NCBI GenBank assembly: GCA_021799275.1
Contig: JAJZAT010000011.1
Coordinates: 1 to 64,000, forward strand
From: Bacillota bacterium
GTDB taxonomy: Bacteria; Bacillota; Sulfobacillia; JAJZYS01; JAJYTV01
Reading direction: 5' to 3'
DNA length: 64,000 nucleotides
Positions 45,655 through 54,683 of the stretch are shown here, in pieces. The notes beneath the pieces are model-generated. The model had not been told where the DNA came from, did no database searches, and saw only the letters and a program-made list of their open reading frames with translations. Each line of letters opens with the position of its first letter. The first letter of the stretch is position 1. Made by a program: the position numbers and the translations under genes.

Positions 45655-46911
45655 TTGCGTTTCAAGGTTGTCCATGCCGCGGATCTTCACCTCGACACGC
45701 CCTGCAGCGGGCTTGGCCGGACGGCGCCCGCCGTGGCGGAAGCCCTGCGCGACGCGTCTCTCCACGCCTTCGAGGGACTTGTGGACCTTTGCCTGCGCGA
45801 GCAGGCGGCGATCCTGCTGCTGGCGGGAGACGTTTATGACGGGCAGGAGCGCGGCATCCGTGCCGAGCGGCGGCTCAGGGCGGGCCTCGAGCGTCTGGGC
45901 GAGGCCGGTGTGCGCACCTTCGCCGTGCACGGCAACCATGATCCCCTTGCCCAGGGTGCGGGACCCGCGTGGGGAAGCGGCACCTACGTGTTCCCCGCCG
46001 ACGATGTGGTGGCGGTGCCTGTGGAAGTGGCGGGCAGGGTGGTCGCCACCGTGCACGGCATCTCCTTTCGCCAGCGCGAGGAGCACCGCAATCTGGCGCG
46101 CCTCTTCCGTCCGAACGGGGAGGGCCTGCAGATCGGCCTCCTGCACGCGAACGTCGGCGACCCGCAGCACGCCCCCTACGCGCCATGCAGCGTCGATGAC
46201 CTGCGGGAGGCGGGCATGGACTACTGGGCGCTCGGCCACGTGCATCGGCGCAGGCTCGTTCTCGAAGGCGGCCCCTGGGCTGCCTATTCCGGGGTCTTGC
46301 AGGGCAGGAGCCCGGCGGGTGGCGAGCTGGGACCCAAGGGAGCTCTGGTGCTGGATTGCGACGATCGGCTCGGTGTCCTCGAGCCACCCCGATTCGTGGC
46401 CCTCGACCGGATCCGCTTCGAGACGGTCCAGGTGGACCTCTCGGGAGCCATGGACCTGCAGGAGGCGATCGACAGGATCGAGTCGGCCGGCCGTGGCGCC
46501 GCCCAAACGGCGGAGGGACGAGCCCTGATCCTGAGCGCCACGCTGGGCGGGGATTTCGGACCGGATGCGGAGTTCCAGCTGCGCCAGGGCGAGATCCTGC
46601 AATCCCTGCAGGAAGCGGGCCTCGCGCAGGACCCCTTCGTTTGGTGGGACGCGCTCGAGCTGCGCACGCGGCCTCCCATCCGCCGCGACGAGATCCGCGT
46701 CGGCGGCGATCTCGCGGCGGAGGTGCTGGCAGAGGCGGACCGCCTGCGCGCCTCCCCCGAGGAGCTCGGTGGTCTTCTCGCTGCACTTGAGCAGGAACTC
46801 ACGCGCTTTCCGGTGCGCGACGCGCTGCGGATGGATATCCCCCCCGCTGGACTCCTGTCCGAGGCCGAGGAGATCTGCCTCAGGCTCCTCACAGGAGGTG
46901 ACGGGCGGTGA
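45655..46911 (+). CDS. YhaO/SbcD-type metallophosphoesterase (DNA repair exonuclease)
   Basis: The 418-residue protein has the Mre11/SbcD phosphoesterase motifs DLHLD (near residue 10), GDVYD (about 62), GNHD (about 101), HANVGD (about 163) and GHVHRR (about 198), which bind two metal ions, then a C-terminal capping domain. With its partner it probably cleaves DNA ends or hairpins. TTG 45655 is chosen because AGGAGG lies eight bases upstream and the product then starts MRFKVVHAADLH. The ATPase partner begins at a GTG overlapping its stop. Confidence 0.9.
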   Translation: MRFKVVHAADLHLDTPCSGLGRTAPAVAEALRDASLHAFEGLVDLCLREQAAILLLAGDVYDGQERGIRAERRLRAGLERLGEAGVRTFAVHGNHDPLAQGAGPAWGSGTYVFPADDVVAVPVEVAGRVVATVHGISFRQREEHRNLARLFRPNGEGLQIGLLHANVGDPQHAPYAPCSVDDLREAGMDYWALGHVHRRRLVLEGGPWAAYSGVLQGRSPAGGELGPKGALVLDCDDRLGVLEPPRFVALDRIRFETVQVDLSGAMDLQEAIDRIESAGRGAAQTAEGRALILSATLGGDFGPDAEFQLRQGEILQSLQEAGLAQDPFVWWDALELRTRPPIRRDEIRVGGDLAAEVLAEADRLRASPEELGGLLAALEQELTRFPVRDALRMDIPPAGLLSEAEEICLRLLTGGDGR

Positions 46912-49900
46912 TCCTGCGCGGCTGGGAGATCGAGGGCTTCGGCGTCTTCCGCGGCATGGCGCTGTCGGACGTCCCCGAGGGTCTGACGTTGGTGCTGGGG
47001 CCGAACGAGGCGGGGAAGTCCACGCTGCTCGGCTTTCTGCGCTTCATGCTGTTCGGCTTTCCGCGCGGGGAGCAGCAGAAGTACCCGCCGCTCCAGGGCG
47101 GGCGCCACGGGGGACGGCTCACGTTCGAGGACGACGAAGGGCTCTGGACCCTCGAGCGCTTGCAGGGCCAGCCGCTGCGTCTCTGGGCGCCGGATGGACG
47201 CCAGCTTGGCGAGGACGGACTGCGGAGCCGGCTTGGCGGCCTCGATGCGGACATGTTCCGCAGCGTTTTCGCCTTCAGCCTCTACGAACTGACGGACCTC
47301 GGGACGCTCGACCGCGAAGAGGTGCGCGACCGCCTGTACTCCGCGGGCATCACCGGCGCCGGCCGCAGTGCCGCCGGGGTGCTCGCCCAATTGCGCAAGG
47401 GCCTCGAGGCCTACCTGCGCCCGCGGTCCAAGGAAGGCCAGATCAACAAGCTTAGCGATGCTCTGGTCACCGCACGGCGGGAACTCGCCGCGGCGACGGC
47501 CCTGGCCGGGCGCTTCGGCGAGATCGAGGCGCAGCTGGCCGCGGCCGACGAAACGGTGCGGGACCAGGGCGAAGAGGCGCGTCGCCTCGAGCAGCAGCGC
47601 CGCCACCTCGAGCGCCTCGAGGGACTCTATGTGCCCTGGAACCGCCTGCAGAGGCTGGAGCAGGAACTGGCGCGGGAGGGTGAACCCCTGCGTCTCGACC
47701 GGGCGCTGGTTGAGAGGATCGAGGGCGCCTCGGACCCCCTCACGGAGTGTGCGAAGGCCACGGCCGCCGAGCAGGCCGTCTGCCGGGATCTGGAGGAGCG
47801 GATCGCCCAAGAGGGCCGGCTCGTCGACCGGCGCATTCTGGAGGTGGCGGATCCCCTGCAGGCTGCGTTGCATGAGCTCGCGCTCCAGCGCGACCGCTTG
47901 GGCCGCAGCGAGCGCCTCGGCCGGGACATCGCGGGGCAGGAGGGCCGGATCGCGCAGCTGGCCAGGGAGCTCGGCGTCGCCCCGACGGCCGACCTGCCGC
48001 CGGTCGAGCAGAGCCAGGTGCGGGCCGGCGAGGAACTGGTCGAGCGGCTGCGCGATCTTGGTCAGGCTCGCGTCCGGCGCGAGGAAGAGGAAGAGGCCGC
48101 CCGCGGGACGCTAGCGAAGGCGGAGAGTGACGCCCGGGCCGCGGCGGAGCAGGCGGGGCGGTACGAGGAAGTGCCGGATGCCGAAGCCTACCATGCGCGG
48201 GATGCCCTCCTAACCCGTCACAAGGAAGCCATCGAAAATCTCGCGCGGCGACGCGGGCAGCTGCTCGCGCCGAACCTGCTCGCCATCGCGTTCGTCGTGG
48301 TCGGGCTTATCGCCCTCGCCTACGGCCAGTGGCCCTTCGCGGCCTTGGCGCCGATCGGCCTGATCGCCTTCGCCGTCCTCCTGCTCGGCCGCCCTGGTCA
48401 GGAGCTCAGGCGTCTCGCGGCGGAGGTGCGCGATTCCCAGGAGGCCTTGGGCCTCGGACAGCCGCTTCACCTCTCCGCCGCCGTCAAGGAGCTCTCAGAC
48501 CTGCACGCGCAATTCGGACGCGTGATGGCCGCGGGCACGGCCCGCGAGCGCCTGCGCGCCGCGGACGAGCAGCGGCAGGCCACCGGCCGCCTGCTTGCGG
48601 AGTGCGGCAGGCGCCGCGAGCAGGCCATCGCCGCGGAGCAGGAGGGGCTCTCGGCGCTCGCGGCCTTCAAGGCGTCCATGGCTGTGCCGCTCGACGTGCC
48701 GCCGCAACACCTTCCGTCCCACCTGCGCACGGTGCAGGCTCTCGGGGCGGCGCAAAGGGAGCTCGCAACCCTGGAGACGCAGCGGGCGGACGAGGAACGT
48801 GCGATCGAGGCATGGCAGCGGCAGGTCACCGAGATCTTCCTGCGATTGGGCCAGGCGATGCCCGATGCCCGGGAGGCGGTGCCCGAGGCGATCGCCGCTC
48901 TCGAGGTGCCCCTGCAGGCTGCCCGGCGTGGCGAGACCGCCCTCAGGCTGCTTGAGGAGCAGCGGCGCGTGGCCTTGGAGCAGGCGGAACTCCTGGCGCA
49001 GGCGGAAGCCGCGGCGGCGGATGCCCTCGCCGAGAGCCTGCGGGAGGCGGGCCTCGAGGACGTCGGCGCGTTCGAGCGGTGGCGCGAGGCCAGCGGGGCG
49101 TACGAGCAGAAGCTGCATGAGCGCGACCTCGCGGCGGCCGCCTTCCGCGACCAGGTTGGGGCATCGGCGGACGCGTTCGTCGAGGAACTGGCAGAGGGCG
49201 GCCCCGAGCTCTGGCAGACCGAGCGCAGCCGGATCGCGGAGAGACTCGACGAACTCAATCGCCAGCGGGACCTCGCGCTGCGTCAGAGCCAGGACCTCCT
49301 CCGGCTCAGAAGCGAGATCGCCGAGTCTTCGGACGTGCCGGTCCTCGCGGCGCGCTGCCTCGAACTCGAGGAGGAGCTCCGACGCGCGGCCGAGGCCTGG
49401 CGCGCCCAGGCCCTCGCGGGCCGGCTCCTCGAGCGCACCCTCGAGACCTATGTGCGCAGCCGCCAGCCGGAGGTGCTGCGGATCGCGTCGCAGGCCCTGC
49501 GCGGCATCACCGCCGAGCGCTACGTCGAGGTGCGGCAGCGCAGCGACGGCCAGGGGCTCCTCGCCGTCGGGCCCTCGGGCGCTGTGAAGGAGCCGCACGA
49601 ACTCAGCCGCGGCACCCAGGAACAGATGTATCTCGCCCTCCGGCTGGGACTCGCGGCTTCCTACGGAGAGCGCGTCGCGGCGCTGCCGCTCGTGCTCGAC
49701 GACATCGCGGTTAACTTCGACCCTGCTCGCCAGGCGAAGCTTCTCGAGGTGCTCGGACGGTTCGCCGCGGAACCTCGCCGGCAGGCGCTCTTCTTCACCT
49801 GCCACCCGTCGCTCGCGCAATTGGCCGCAGGCGCTGTGCCACGGCTGCGGGTGATCGAGCTCTCGGCCCAGGAGAGCCAGGCGGAGGTGGCGGCCGCGAG

Positions 49901-50084
49901 GGATGGACCGGTATCGGAGCGCATCGTCGGTCTCTTGCAACCGGGCCCATTGACGCTCAAGGAGATCGCGAAGAGCCTGGGAACCAAGGAGAACGAGACC
50001 CGCGCAGCGCTGCAGGCACTGGTCGCGGAGGGCCGCGTAGCCGCGATGGGGAACGGACGCGGCCGGCGCTACGGCATCGCCTGA
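46908..50084 (+). CDS. YhaN-like SMC/Rad50-type ATPase with a fused C-terminal winged-helix-like domain
   Basis: The 1058-residue protein begins with Walker A GPNEAGKST (about residue 32) and has long coiled coils interrupted by a membrane-like hairpin (about 450-490: LLAIAFVVVGLIALAYG and ALAPIGLIAFAVLLLG), as in B. subtilis YhaN. The C-terminal half of the head has signature SRGTQEQMYLALRLGL (about 903) and Walker B LPLVLDDIAVNFD (about 926). After the head, about 60 extra residues (1000-1058) look like a winged helix: ERIVGLLQPGPLTLKEIAKS, NETRAALQALVAEGRV and a GNGRGRRYGI wing. It forms a complex with the upstream nuclease. Confidence 0.87.
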   Translation: MILRGWEIEGFGVFRGMALSDVPEGLTLVLGPNEAGKSTLLGFLRFMLFGFPRGEQQKYPPLQGGRHGGRLTFEDDEGLWTLERLQGQPLRLWAPDGRQLGEDGLRSRLGGLDADMFRSVFAFSLYELTDLGTLDREEVRDRLYSAGITGAGRSAAGVLAQLRKGLEAYLRPRSKEGQINKLSDALVTARRELAAATALAGRFGEIEAQLAAADETVRDQGEEARRLEQQRRHLERLEGLYVPWNRLQRLEQELAREGEPLRLDRALVERIEGASDPLTECAKATAAEQAVCRDLEERIAQEGRLVDRRILEVADPLQAALHELALQRDRLGRSERLGRDIAGQEGRIAQLARELGVAPTADLPPVEQSQVRAGEELVERLRDLGQARVRREEEEEAARGTLAKAESDARAAAEQAGRYEEVPDAEAYHARDALLTRHKEAIENLARRRGQLLAPNLLAIAFVVVGLIALAYGQWPFAALAPIGLIAFAVLLLGRPGQELRRLAAEVRDSQEALGLGQPLHLSAAVKELSDLHAQFGRVMAAGTARERLRAADEQRQATGRLLAECGRRREQAIAAEQEGLSALAAFKASMAVPLDVPPQHLPSHLRTVQALGAAQRELATLETQRADEERAIEAWQRQVTEIFLRLGQAMPDAREAVPEAIAALEVPLQAARRGETALRLLEEQRRVALEQAELLAQAEAAAADALAESLREAGLEDVGAFERWREASGAYEQKLHERDLAAAAFRDQVGASADAFVEELAEGGPELWQTERSRIAERLDELNRQRDLALRQSQDLLRLRSEIAESSDVPVLAARCLELEEELRRAAEAWRAQALAGRLLERTLETYVRSRQPEVLRIASQALRGITAERYVEVRQRSDGQGLLAVGPSGAVKEPHELSRGTQEQMYLALRLGLAASYGERVAALPLVLDDIAVNFDPARQAKLLEVLGRFAAEPRRQALFFTCHPSLAQLAAGAVPRLRVIELSAQESQAEVAAARDGPVSERIVGLLQPGPLTLKEIAKSLGTKENETRAALQALVAEGRVAAMGNGRGRRYGIA

Positions 50085-50096
50085 GGAGGAGTGGAC

Positions 50097-50447
50097 ATGG
50101 ATGCGGTGCACGTCTTCGAGAAGCCCGGCCGCGTGTCGGATCATTGGACCCCGAAGATCGTCGCGCAGTTCAACGGCCACGACATCCTGGTCGTCAAGAT
50201 AAAGGGAGAATTCGTCTGGCACCAGCACCCCGACACGGACGACTTCTTCTTCGTCCTGAAGGGCCACGTGGTGATCGAGCTCCGGGACGGTCAGGTGGAA
50301 CTCGGACCCGGGGATCTCTACGTCGTGCCGAAGGGCGTCGAGCACAGGCCCGTCGCCAAGGAGGGAGCCGAGCTCCTGCTGATCGAGCCGGAGGGCACGC
50401 CGAACACCGGCGATCCCGAGACGGCGGTCGCCAAGCACTGGATCTGA
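50097..50447 (+). CDS. Cupin-domain protein
   Basis: The 116-residue protein is a single cupin barrel with motif 1 WHQHPDTDDFFFVLKGHVVIEL (metal ligands His, His and Glu/Asp positions) and motif 2 GPGDLYVVPKGVEHRP. Small cupins may be isomerases, dioxygenases or ligand-binding proteins; no activity can be assigned. ATG 50097 is favoured by GAGGAGG seven bases upstream. It follows the YhaN-like gene by 12 bases. Confidence 0.88.
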   Translation: MDAVHVFEKPGRVSDHWTPKIVAQFNGHDILVVKIKGEFVWHQHPDTDDFFFVLKGHVVIELRDGQVELGPGDLYVVPKGVEHRPVAKEGAELLLIEPEGTPNTGDPETAVAKHWI

Positions 50448-50469
50448 GGGCCGTCCGGGAGCTGAGGCA

Positions 50470-51192
50470 ATGCGCAAGACCCTGCCCGCGTGGGCGCTTC
50501 TCGGCTTTCTGCTCGCGGCTTGCGGCACGCCTGCGGCCTCCGCCACCCTGAGGGTCGGCAGCCGCATCGGTTGGCACGGCCGTGCCTATGAATTGATGAC
50601 GAGGCTACCTCGCGCCGATCTTGGCCCGGGGATCGGCGTGGTCGCCGCGACGGGGCAGGCCGAAGCACGCATCGGCGTTTATCTGCTGAAGGCCGGCCAG
50701 GCGCCGTCTGAACTGGCGTTTGTCGGTCAGGGCAATCACGTCTACGAAGGACACGAGCTTTTGGCGGCGACGGGCACTCACCGGCCGCCCACGGCTCTTT
50801 CGGATAGAAACGATTTTGCCGTCTCGCAGGACGGCGCGCTCTGGCTGCGCAAGGGCGGCAAGGGATGGTCGGCGCTGCCTACGCCTGTCTACTCCGACAT
50901 CGCTCTCATGCCTAGGCTCGCGCTCATCGCCACTTGGGATCCCGTCACCCACGAAGTTGTGCTCACGCGGTTCGCCGCGAGCGGCGGCCTCGAGTTCGTT
51001 CCGATCCGGCTTCCGACCTGGTCGGTCTCGCCGAACTATTCCGTTGTACCATCGCTTTCAGCTCGCGGTGACGGCTGGCGCCTGAGCATCACCGTCTACT
51101 TCGCTGGCATGGAGCAGTCCGTGCCGCCCAAGGCAACATTCCTGTTCGCGTCGACCGACGGACGCAAGTGGACCGCGCAACATGACAAGTAG
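50470..51192 (+). CDS. Hypothetical lipoprotein
   Basis: The 240-residue protein has a lipobox LLAAC (Cys about residue 18) and an extracellular part rich in beta strands (IGWHGRAYELMTRLP, DNDFAVSQDGALWLRKGGKGWSALP-like segments). I do not recognise the family; the strand pattern with repeated Trp and Gly suggests a propeller-like or beta-sandwich fold. The gene lies 22 bases after the cupin gene. Confidence 0.7.
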   Translation: MRKTLPAWALLGFLLAACGTPAASATLRVGSRIGWHGRAYELMTRLPRADLGPGIGVVAATGQAEARIGVYLLKAGQAPSELAFVGQGNHVYEGHELLAATGTHRPPTALSDRNDFAVSQDGALWLRKGGKGWSALPTPVYSDIALMPRLALIATWDPVTHEVVLTRFAASGGLEFVPIRLPTWSVSPNYSVVPSLSARGDGWRLSITVYFAGMEQSVPPKATFLFASTDGRKWTAQHDK

Positions 51193-51301
51193 CCGTTGGC
51201 TGCGGTCCAGGACGCTCGCCACGCGGGCGGATCTGCATGGGCCTGACCGTTTCCAGACGTGGCCCGGCTCGGTCGCTGTCGCACGGCTTTACCGCGAGCC
51301 A

Positions 51302-51332
51302 TTGCTCGTGACGCTACGTCACGTGGTAGAAC
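51302..51332 (+). promoter_or_regulatory. MerR-type promoter with operator in a 19-bp spacer
   Basis: TTGCTC (51302-51307) and TAGAAC (51327-51332) are separated by 19 bases, the overlong spacing typical of MerR-activated promoters. Nearly centred in the spacer is the dyad CGTGACG-CTA-CGTCACG (51307-51323). It lies just upstream of the merR-like gene, so it should be self-regulated and drive the ABC exporter as well. Confidence 0.7.
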
Positions 51333-51353
51333 GGGATCGAAGGAAGTGTCAGG

Positions 51354-52148
51354 ATGCCTCGCAACACATTGACGATCGGTGCGCTGGCCGAGCGGGCGGG
51401 CGTCAGCGTGCGGACTCTGCAGTACTACGACCGCGTCGGGCTGCTGCGGGCGGCGACTAGCGAAGGCGGTCGACGCCTCTACACGCCGCGGGATGTCGCG
51501 AAGTTGCAGCAGATCCTCTTTCTCAAGTCGTTCGGTCTGTCGCTGCAGGAGATTGCCGAGAGCGTCTCGGATCGGCCGTCATCCGACGACCTCCTGGCCG
51601 TGTTCACGCGGCAGCGTGAGCTGCTGGGGCAGCAGGTCGCCAACCTGACCCGGGTGATCGCGGGTCTCGACACCGTCATCGCGGAGCTGGGCCTCGGACA
51701 GGAACTGAGCCTCGACCGACTCGTCGCGATCGTGGAACTGATGCGGCAGGGCCAGCCCTATGCCTTCGTCGCCAGCTACTTCGACGATCGCCAGTACCGC
51801 GGCATCGCGGAGCGTTTCGCGGACCCGATGGCGGTGGAGCAGTTTCTGCCGCGGGCCAGGGAGAGCTTTGCGCGGCTCGAGGCGTTGTACCGGGCGGGTG
51901 CGGACCCGGAGGGGCCCGAAGGGCAGGAACTCGCGGCAGAGTGGTGGGACCTGGTGCAGGAGTTCGCCAAGCCCGATCCAAGCCTGCTCCGTTCGATGAT
52001 CCGTGCCGGCATGGACATCGACCGCTGGCCCGAGGCACCCGGCTACTCCCGGGAGGCGATTCGCGACTTCCTCGGCGCGGCGCTGCAGCGCTACCTGCGG
52101 GACCGGGGTGTCGAAATTCCCGGGGTAGAGGAACGGGACCATGACTGA
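51354..52148 (+). CDS. MerR family regulator with a TipA-like C-terminal domain
   Basis: The 264-residue protein has the MerR winged helix (TIGALAERAGVSVRTLQYYDRVGLL, residues 7-31; then EGGRRLYTPRDVAKLQQI), a coiled-coil dimer helix (about 90-115) and a helical C-terminal domain (about 140-235, YFDDRQYRGIAERF, LARLEALYRAG-type helices) like the TipAS ligand-binding domain, which binds cyclic thiopeptides and other drugs. It would twist the 19-bp-spacer promoter to activate its own operon. Its last eight bases overlap the ABC ATPase gene. Confidence 0.88.
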   Translation: MPRNTLTIGALAERAGVSVRTLQYYDRVGLLRAATSEGGRRLYTPRDVAKLQQILFLKSFGLSLQEIAESVSDRPSSDDLLAVFTRQRELLGQQVANLTRVIAGLDTVIAELGLGQELSLDRLVAIVELMRQGQPYAFVASYFDDRQYRGIAERFADPMAVEQFLPRARESFARLEALYRAGADPEGPEGQELAAEWWDLVQEFAKPDPSLLRSMIRAGMDIDRWPEAPGYSREAIRDFLGAALQRYLRDRGVEIPGVEERDHD

Positions 52149-53052
52149 GCCCGTGGTGGCCATCGAAGGGCTGCGCAAGTCCTACGGATCCGTCCTCGCG
52201 GTTCGCGGCGTCGACCTCGACGTGACCAAGGGCGAAGTGTTCGGCCTGCTCGGCCCGAACGGCGCCGGCAAGACGACCATCCTGGAGTGCCTCGAGGGGC
52301 TGCGCCGGGCTGACGCCGGACGCCTGCGGGTAGCCAGCTGCGACCCGCAGGCCGAGGAAGGGCATCTGCGGCGCCACCTGGGCGTGCAGCTGCAGTCGGG
52401 CACCCTGCCGGGCGGCCTGAAGGTGAAAGAGGCCCTTGGCCTCGTCTGTGCCTGGCACGGCATCGAGCAGCGGCCGGACCTCTACGACCGCCTTGGCCTG
52501 AGGGAACTCTTGCACCGGCGCTTCGCGCAGCTCTCCGCCGGCGAGCGGCGTCGGGTGGAACTCGCGCTGGCTCTCGTGCACGATCCCGAGGTGATTGCCC
52601 TCGACGAGCCCACCGCCGGTCTCGACGTGGAGAGCAGGGCCCGACTGCACGCCGAGGTGCGCTCTCTCAGCGCTGCGGGCGTGACGGTGCTGCTGGCTAC
52701 GCACGACATGGCGGAGGCGGAAAAGCTCTGTGACCGGATCGCCATCGTGATCGGAGGCAGGATCGCCTTCTGCGGCACGCCCGACGCGGTCACGGCCGCG
52801 GGAAGCAGCGAGACCCGCATCCGCCTGCGCACGCGCCTTGGTCGCCTGCCGGCGGCGGACGTCGGCCTGGCGCGGTTCTTGCGCGTCAAGGGCGACTACC
52901 GCGAATGGACCTGCACCGATGCGGCCGCCGCCGTGACCGACATTCTGCGCGTCGTCCAGGTGGAGCACGACGTGGTGGAGGACTTGCGCGTGGAGCTGCC
53001 GACCTTGGAGGAGCGCTTCCTCGAGCTCGTGAAGGAGGCGGAGCGGGCATGA
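52141..53052 (+). CDS. ABC-2 type transporter ATP-binding protein (drug export)
   Basis: The 303-residue protein has Walker A GPNGAGKTT (about residue 40), Q-loop LGVQLQSG, signature LSAGERRRVELAL (SAGE instead of SGGQ), Walker B VIALDEPTAGLD and switch His ATHDMAEAEKL. C-terminal residues form the regulatory extension seen in drug and bacteriocin exporters. It is co-translated with MerR upstream and the permease downstream. Confidence 0.93.
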   Translation: MTEPVVAIEGLRKSYGSVLAVRGVDLDVTKGEVFGLLGPNGAGKTTILECLEGLRRADAGRLRVASCDPQAEEGHLRRHLGVQLQSGTLPGGLKVKEALGLVCAWHGIEQRPDLYDRLGLRELLHRRFAQLSAGERRRVELALALVHDPEVIALDEPTAGLDVESRARLHAEVRSLSAAGVTVLLATHDMAEAEKLCDRIAIVIGGRIAFCGTPDAVTAAGSSETRIRLRTRLGRLPAADVGLARFLRVKGDYREWTCTDAAAAVTDILRVVQVEHDVVEDLRVELPTLEERFLELVKEAERA

Positions 53053-53792
53053 GGGCGCTCGGCGCGCATCTCTGGCTACAACTGCGGTTGGACGTGCGCG
53101 AAAAGGGCACGCTCCTGAACTTCTACCTGGTGCCGCTCGTCTTCTTCTTCGCCATGGGTGCCGTCTTCGCTTCGATCGACCCGGCGCTGCGGGCGGTCCT
53201 TGCCGCCTCCATGACCGTGTTCGCCGTGACGATGGGAGCCATCATGGGCGTGCCGACGCCGATCGTGCGCATGCGCGAGGCGGGCACGCTGCGCACCTTG
53301 CGCGTGAGCGGCATCCCGCGCCGTGCCGTGCTCGCCGTCCAGGCAGTGAGCGCCTTCTTCCACCTGCTCTGCGTATCCCTGGTCATCTTCGCCCTGGCGC
53401 CGCTCGCCTTCCAGGCGCCCTTGCCCCAGGCGCCAGGGCTCTACTTCGCGGTGGTGGCCGTGCTGCTCTTCGCGAGCATCGGTCTTGGACTGCTGATCGG
53501 TGTCGTGGCGCGCGACCAGGCATTCGCGACCATGCTTTCCATGATCGTGTTTCTGCCCTCGGTGCTCCTGAGCGGCATGATGTTCCCGGCGAGCCTGCTG
53601 CCTCGGGTGTTGCGGTGGCTCGCCCTCGCCCTGCCCGCGACCCATGCGGTCCAGGCCTTCGACGGCCTCGCCTATGGGCTGCGCACGGCCCAGAACCCGG
53701 CGCTGTCCCTGGCGACCGCAGGGGGAATCGGCGTCATCGGCTGGGTCCTCGCGATCTGGAAGCTGGAGCGTGCCGCCGACATCCAGGCGTAG
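53049..53792 (+). CDS. ABC-2 type transporter permease
   Basis: The 247-residue protein has six transmembrane helices and the ABC-2 motif region REAGTLRTLRVSGIPRRAVLAVQAVS followed by a P-less core (LLSGMMFPASLLPRVLRWLALALPATHAVQAF). It pairs with the upstream ATPase as a homodimeric exporter. Its ATG overlaps the ATPase stop by four bases. Confidence 0.92.
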   Translation: MRALGAHLWLQLRLDVREKGTLLNFYLVPLVFFFAMGAVFASIDPALRAVLAASMTVFAVTMGAIMGVPTPIVRMREAGTLRTLRVSGIPRRAVLAVQAVSAFFHLLCVSLVIFALAPLAFQAPLPQAPGLYFAVVAVLLFASIGLGLLIGVVARDQAFATMLSMIVFLPSVLLSGMMFPASLLPRVLRWLALALPATHAVQAFDGLAYGLRTAQNPALSLATAGGIGVIGWVLAIWKLERAADIQA

Positions 53793-53816
53793 CCGGCAGA
53801 CTGGCATCGGCCGGCT
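53791..53816. terminator. Hairpin between the exporter operon and menA
   Basis: AGCCGGC (53791-53797) pairs with GCCGGCT (53810-53816) around a 12-nt loop, between two convergent operons. The stem is short and lacks a T-run. Confidence 0.4.
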
Positions 53817-54683
53817 TCAGCGCAGAGCTGCGAACGCGCCGAGCGCGAGGGAGAGCAGGAGCCCGTTCAGGAGATGCAGTCTCGACACTTCCGGCAGCAG
53901 GCGGCGCAAGGACCCCATTCTCCCCACCCGCAAGGCCGAGGGCAGCAGCAGGACGGTCAGAACGGCGGGCCAGGGCAAGAGGCCGATGGCGGCGATGGCT
54001 GGCCAGACGACGGCGGCCAGCGCCTCCGCACGCAGGAAGCTGAGGCCGCGCTCCTGCCCGAGCAGGATCGCCAGGGTGCGGCGGCCGCGTTCCTGGTCGC
54101 TCTCGCGGTCGCGCAGGTTGTTGGCCGTGAGGATCGCCGCGACGAGGAAGCCGACGGAAACCGACGCGGCGACGGCGGCCGTCGAGAGGTGCCCCACGGC
54201 CGCCACTTCGCTGACCAGCGTCTCGAGCACGCCCATGAGCAGGAAGACGGTCAGCTCGCCATAGGGCGTCGCGGCGATCGGTCGTGGCCCGGCGCTGTAC
54301 AGCACCGCGACGAGGATGCTGAGAAGTCCTAGAAGAACGAGGAGCGGACCCCGCGCCAAGGCGAGGAGGCAGCCGAGCACGAAGGCCAGGGCGAAGGTGG
54401 CGATTGCCGCCGTGAGCACGGCCCTCGGCGACGTCTCGCCCTGCACGATCACCCCGGCGATGCCTGTGAGCCCCGTGTGGTCGACGCCGCGGCGGAAGTC
54501 GAAATACTCGTTGGCCATGTTGGTCGCGATCTGCAGCAGCAGCGAGATGACGAGCATGTCCAGGGCCAGAAGAACGTTCACGCGGCCTGAGAGGGCCCCT
54601 GCGGCCGTCCCCACCAGGACGGGCACCACCGCGGCGCTCAGGGTGTGGGGGCGCGTCAGGCGCCAAAGCTGTCCGACCGTCAT
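53817..54683 (-). CDS. menA: 1,4-dihydroxy-2-naphthoate polyprenyltransferase MenA
   Basis: MenA attaches the polyprenyl tail to dihydroxynaphthoate and makes demethylmenaquinone in the membrane. The 288-residue UbiA-fold protein has eight to nine helices and both Asp-rich motifs: NMANEYFDFRRGVD (about residues 53-66) and NNLRDRESDQ (about 188-197). It is the last gene of the minus-strand men operon and overlaps menE by four bases. Confidence 0.94.
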   Translation of the reverse strand: MTVGQLWRLTRPHTLSAAVVPVLVGTAAGALSGRVNVLLALDMLVISLLLQIATNMANEYFDFRRGVDHTGLTGIAGVIVQGETSPRAVLTAAIATFALAFVLGCLLALARGPLLVLLGLLSILVAVLYSAGPRPIAATPYGELTVFLLMGVLETLVSEVAAVGHLSTAAVAASVSVGFLVAAILTANNLRDRESDQERGRRTLAILLGQERGLSFLRAEALAAVVWPAIAAIGLLPWPAVLTVLLLPSALRVGRMGSLRRLLPEVSRLHLLNGLLLSLALGAFAALR

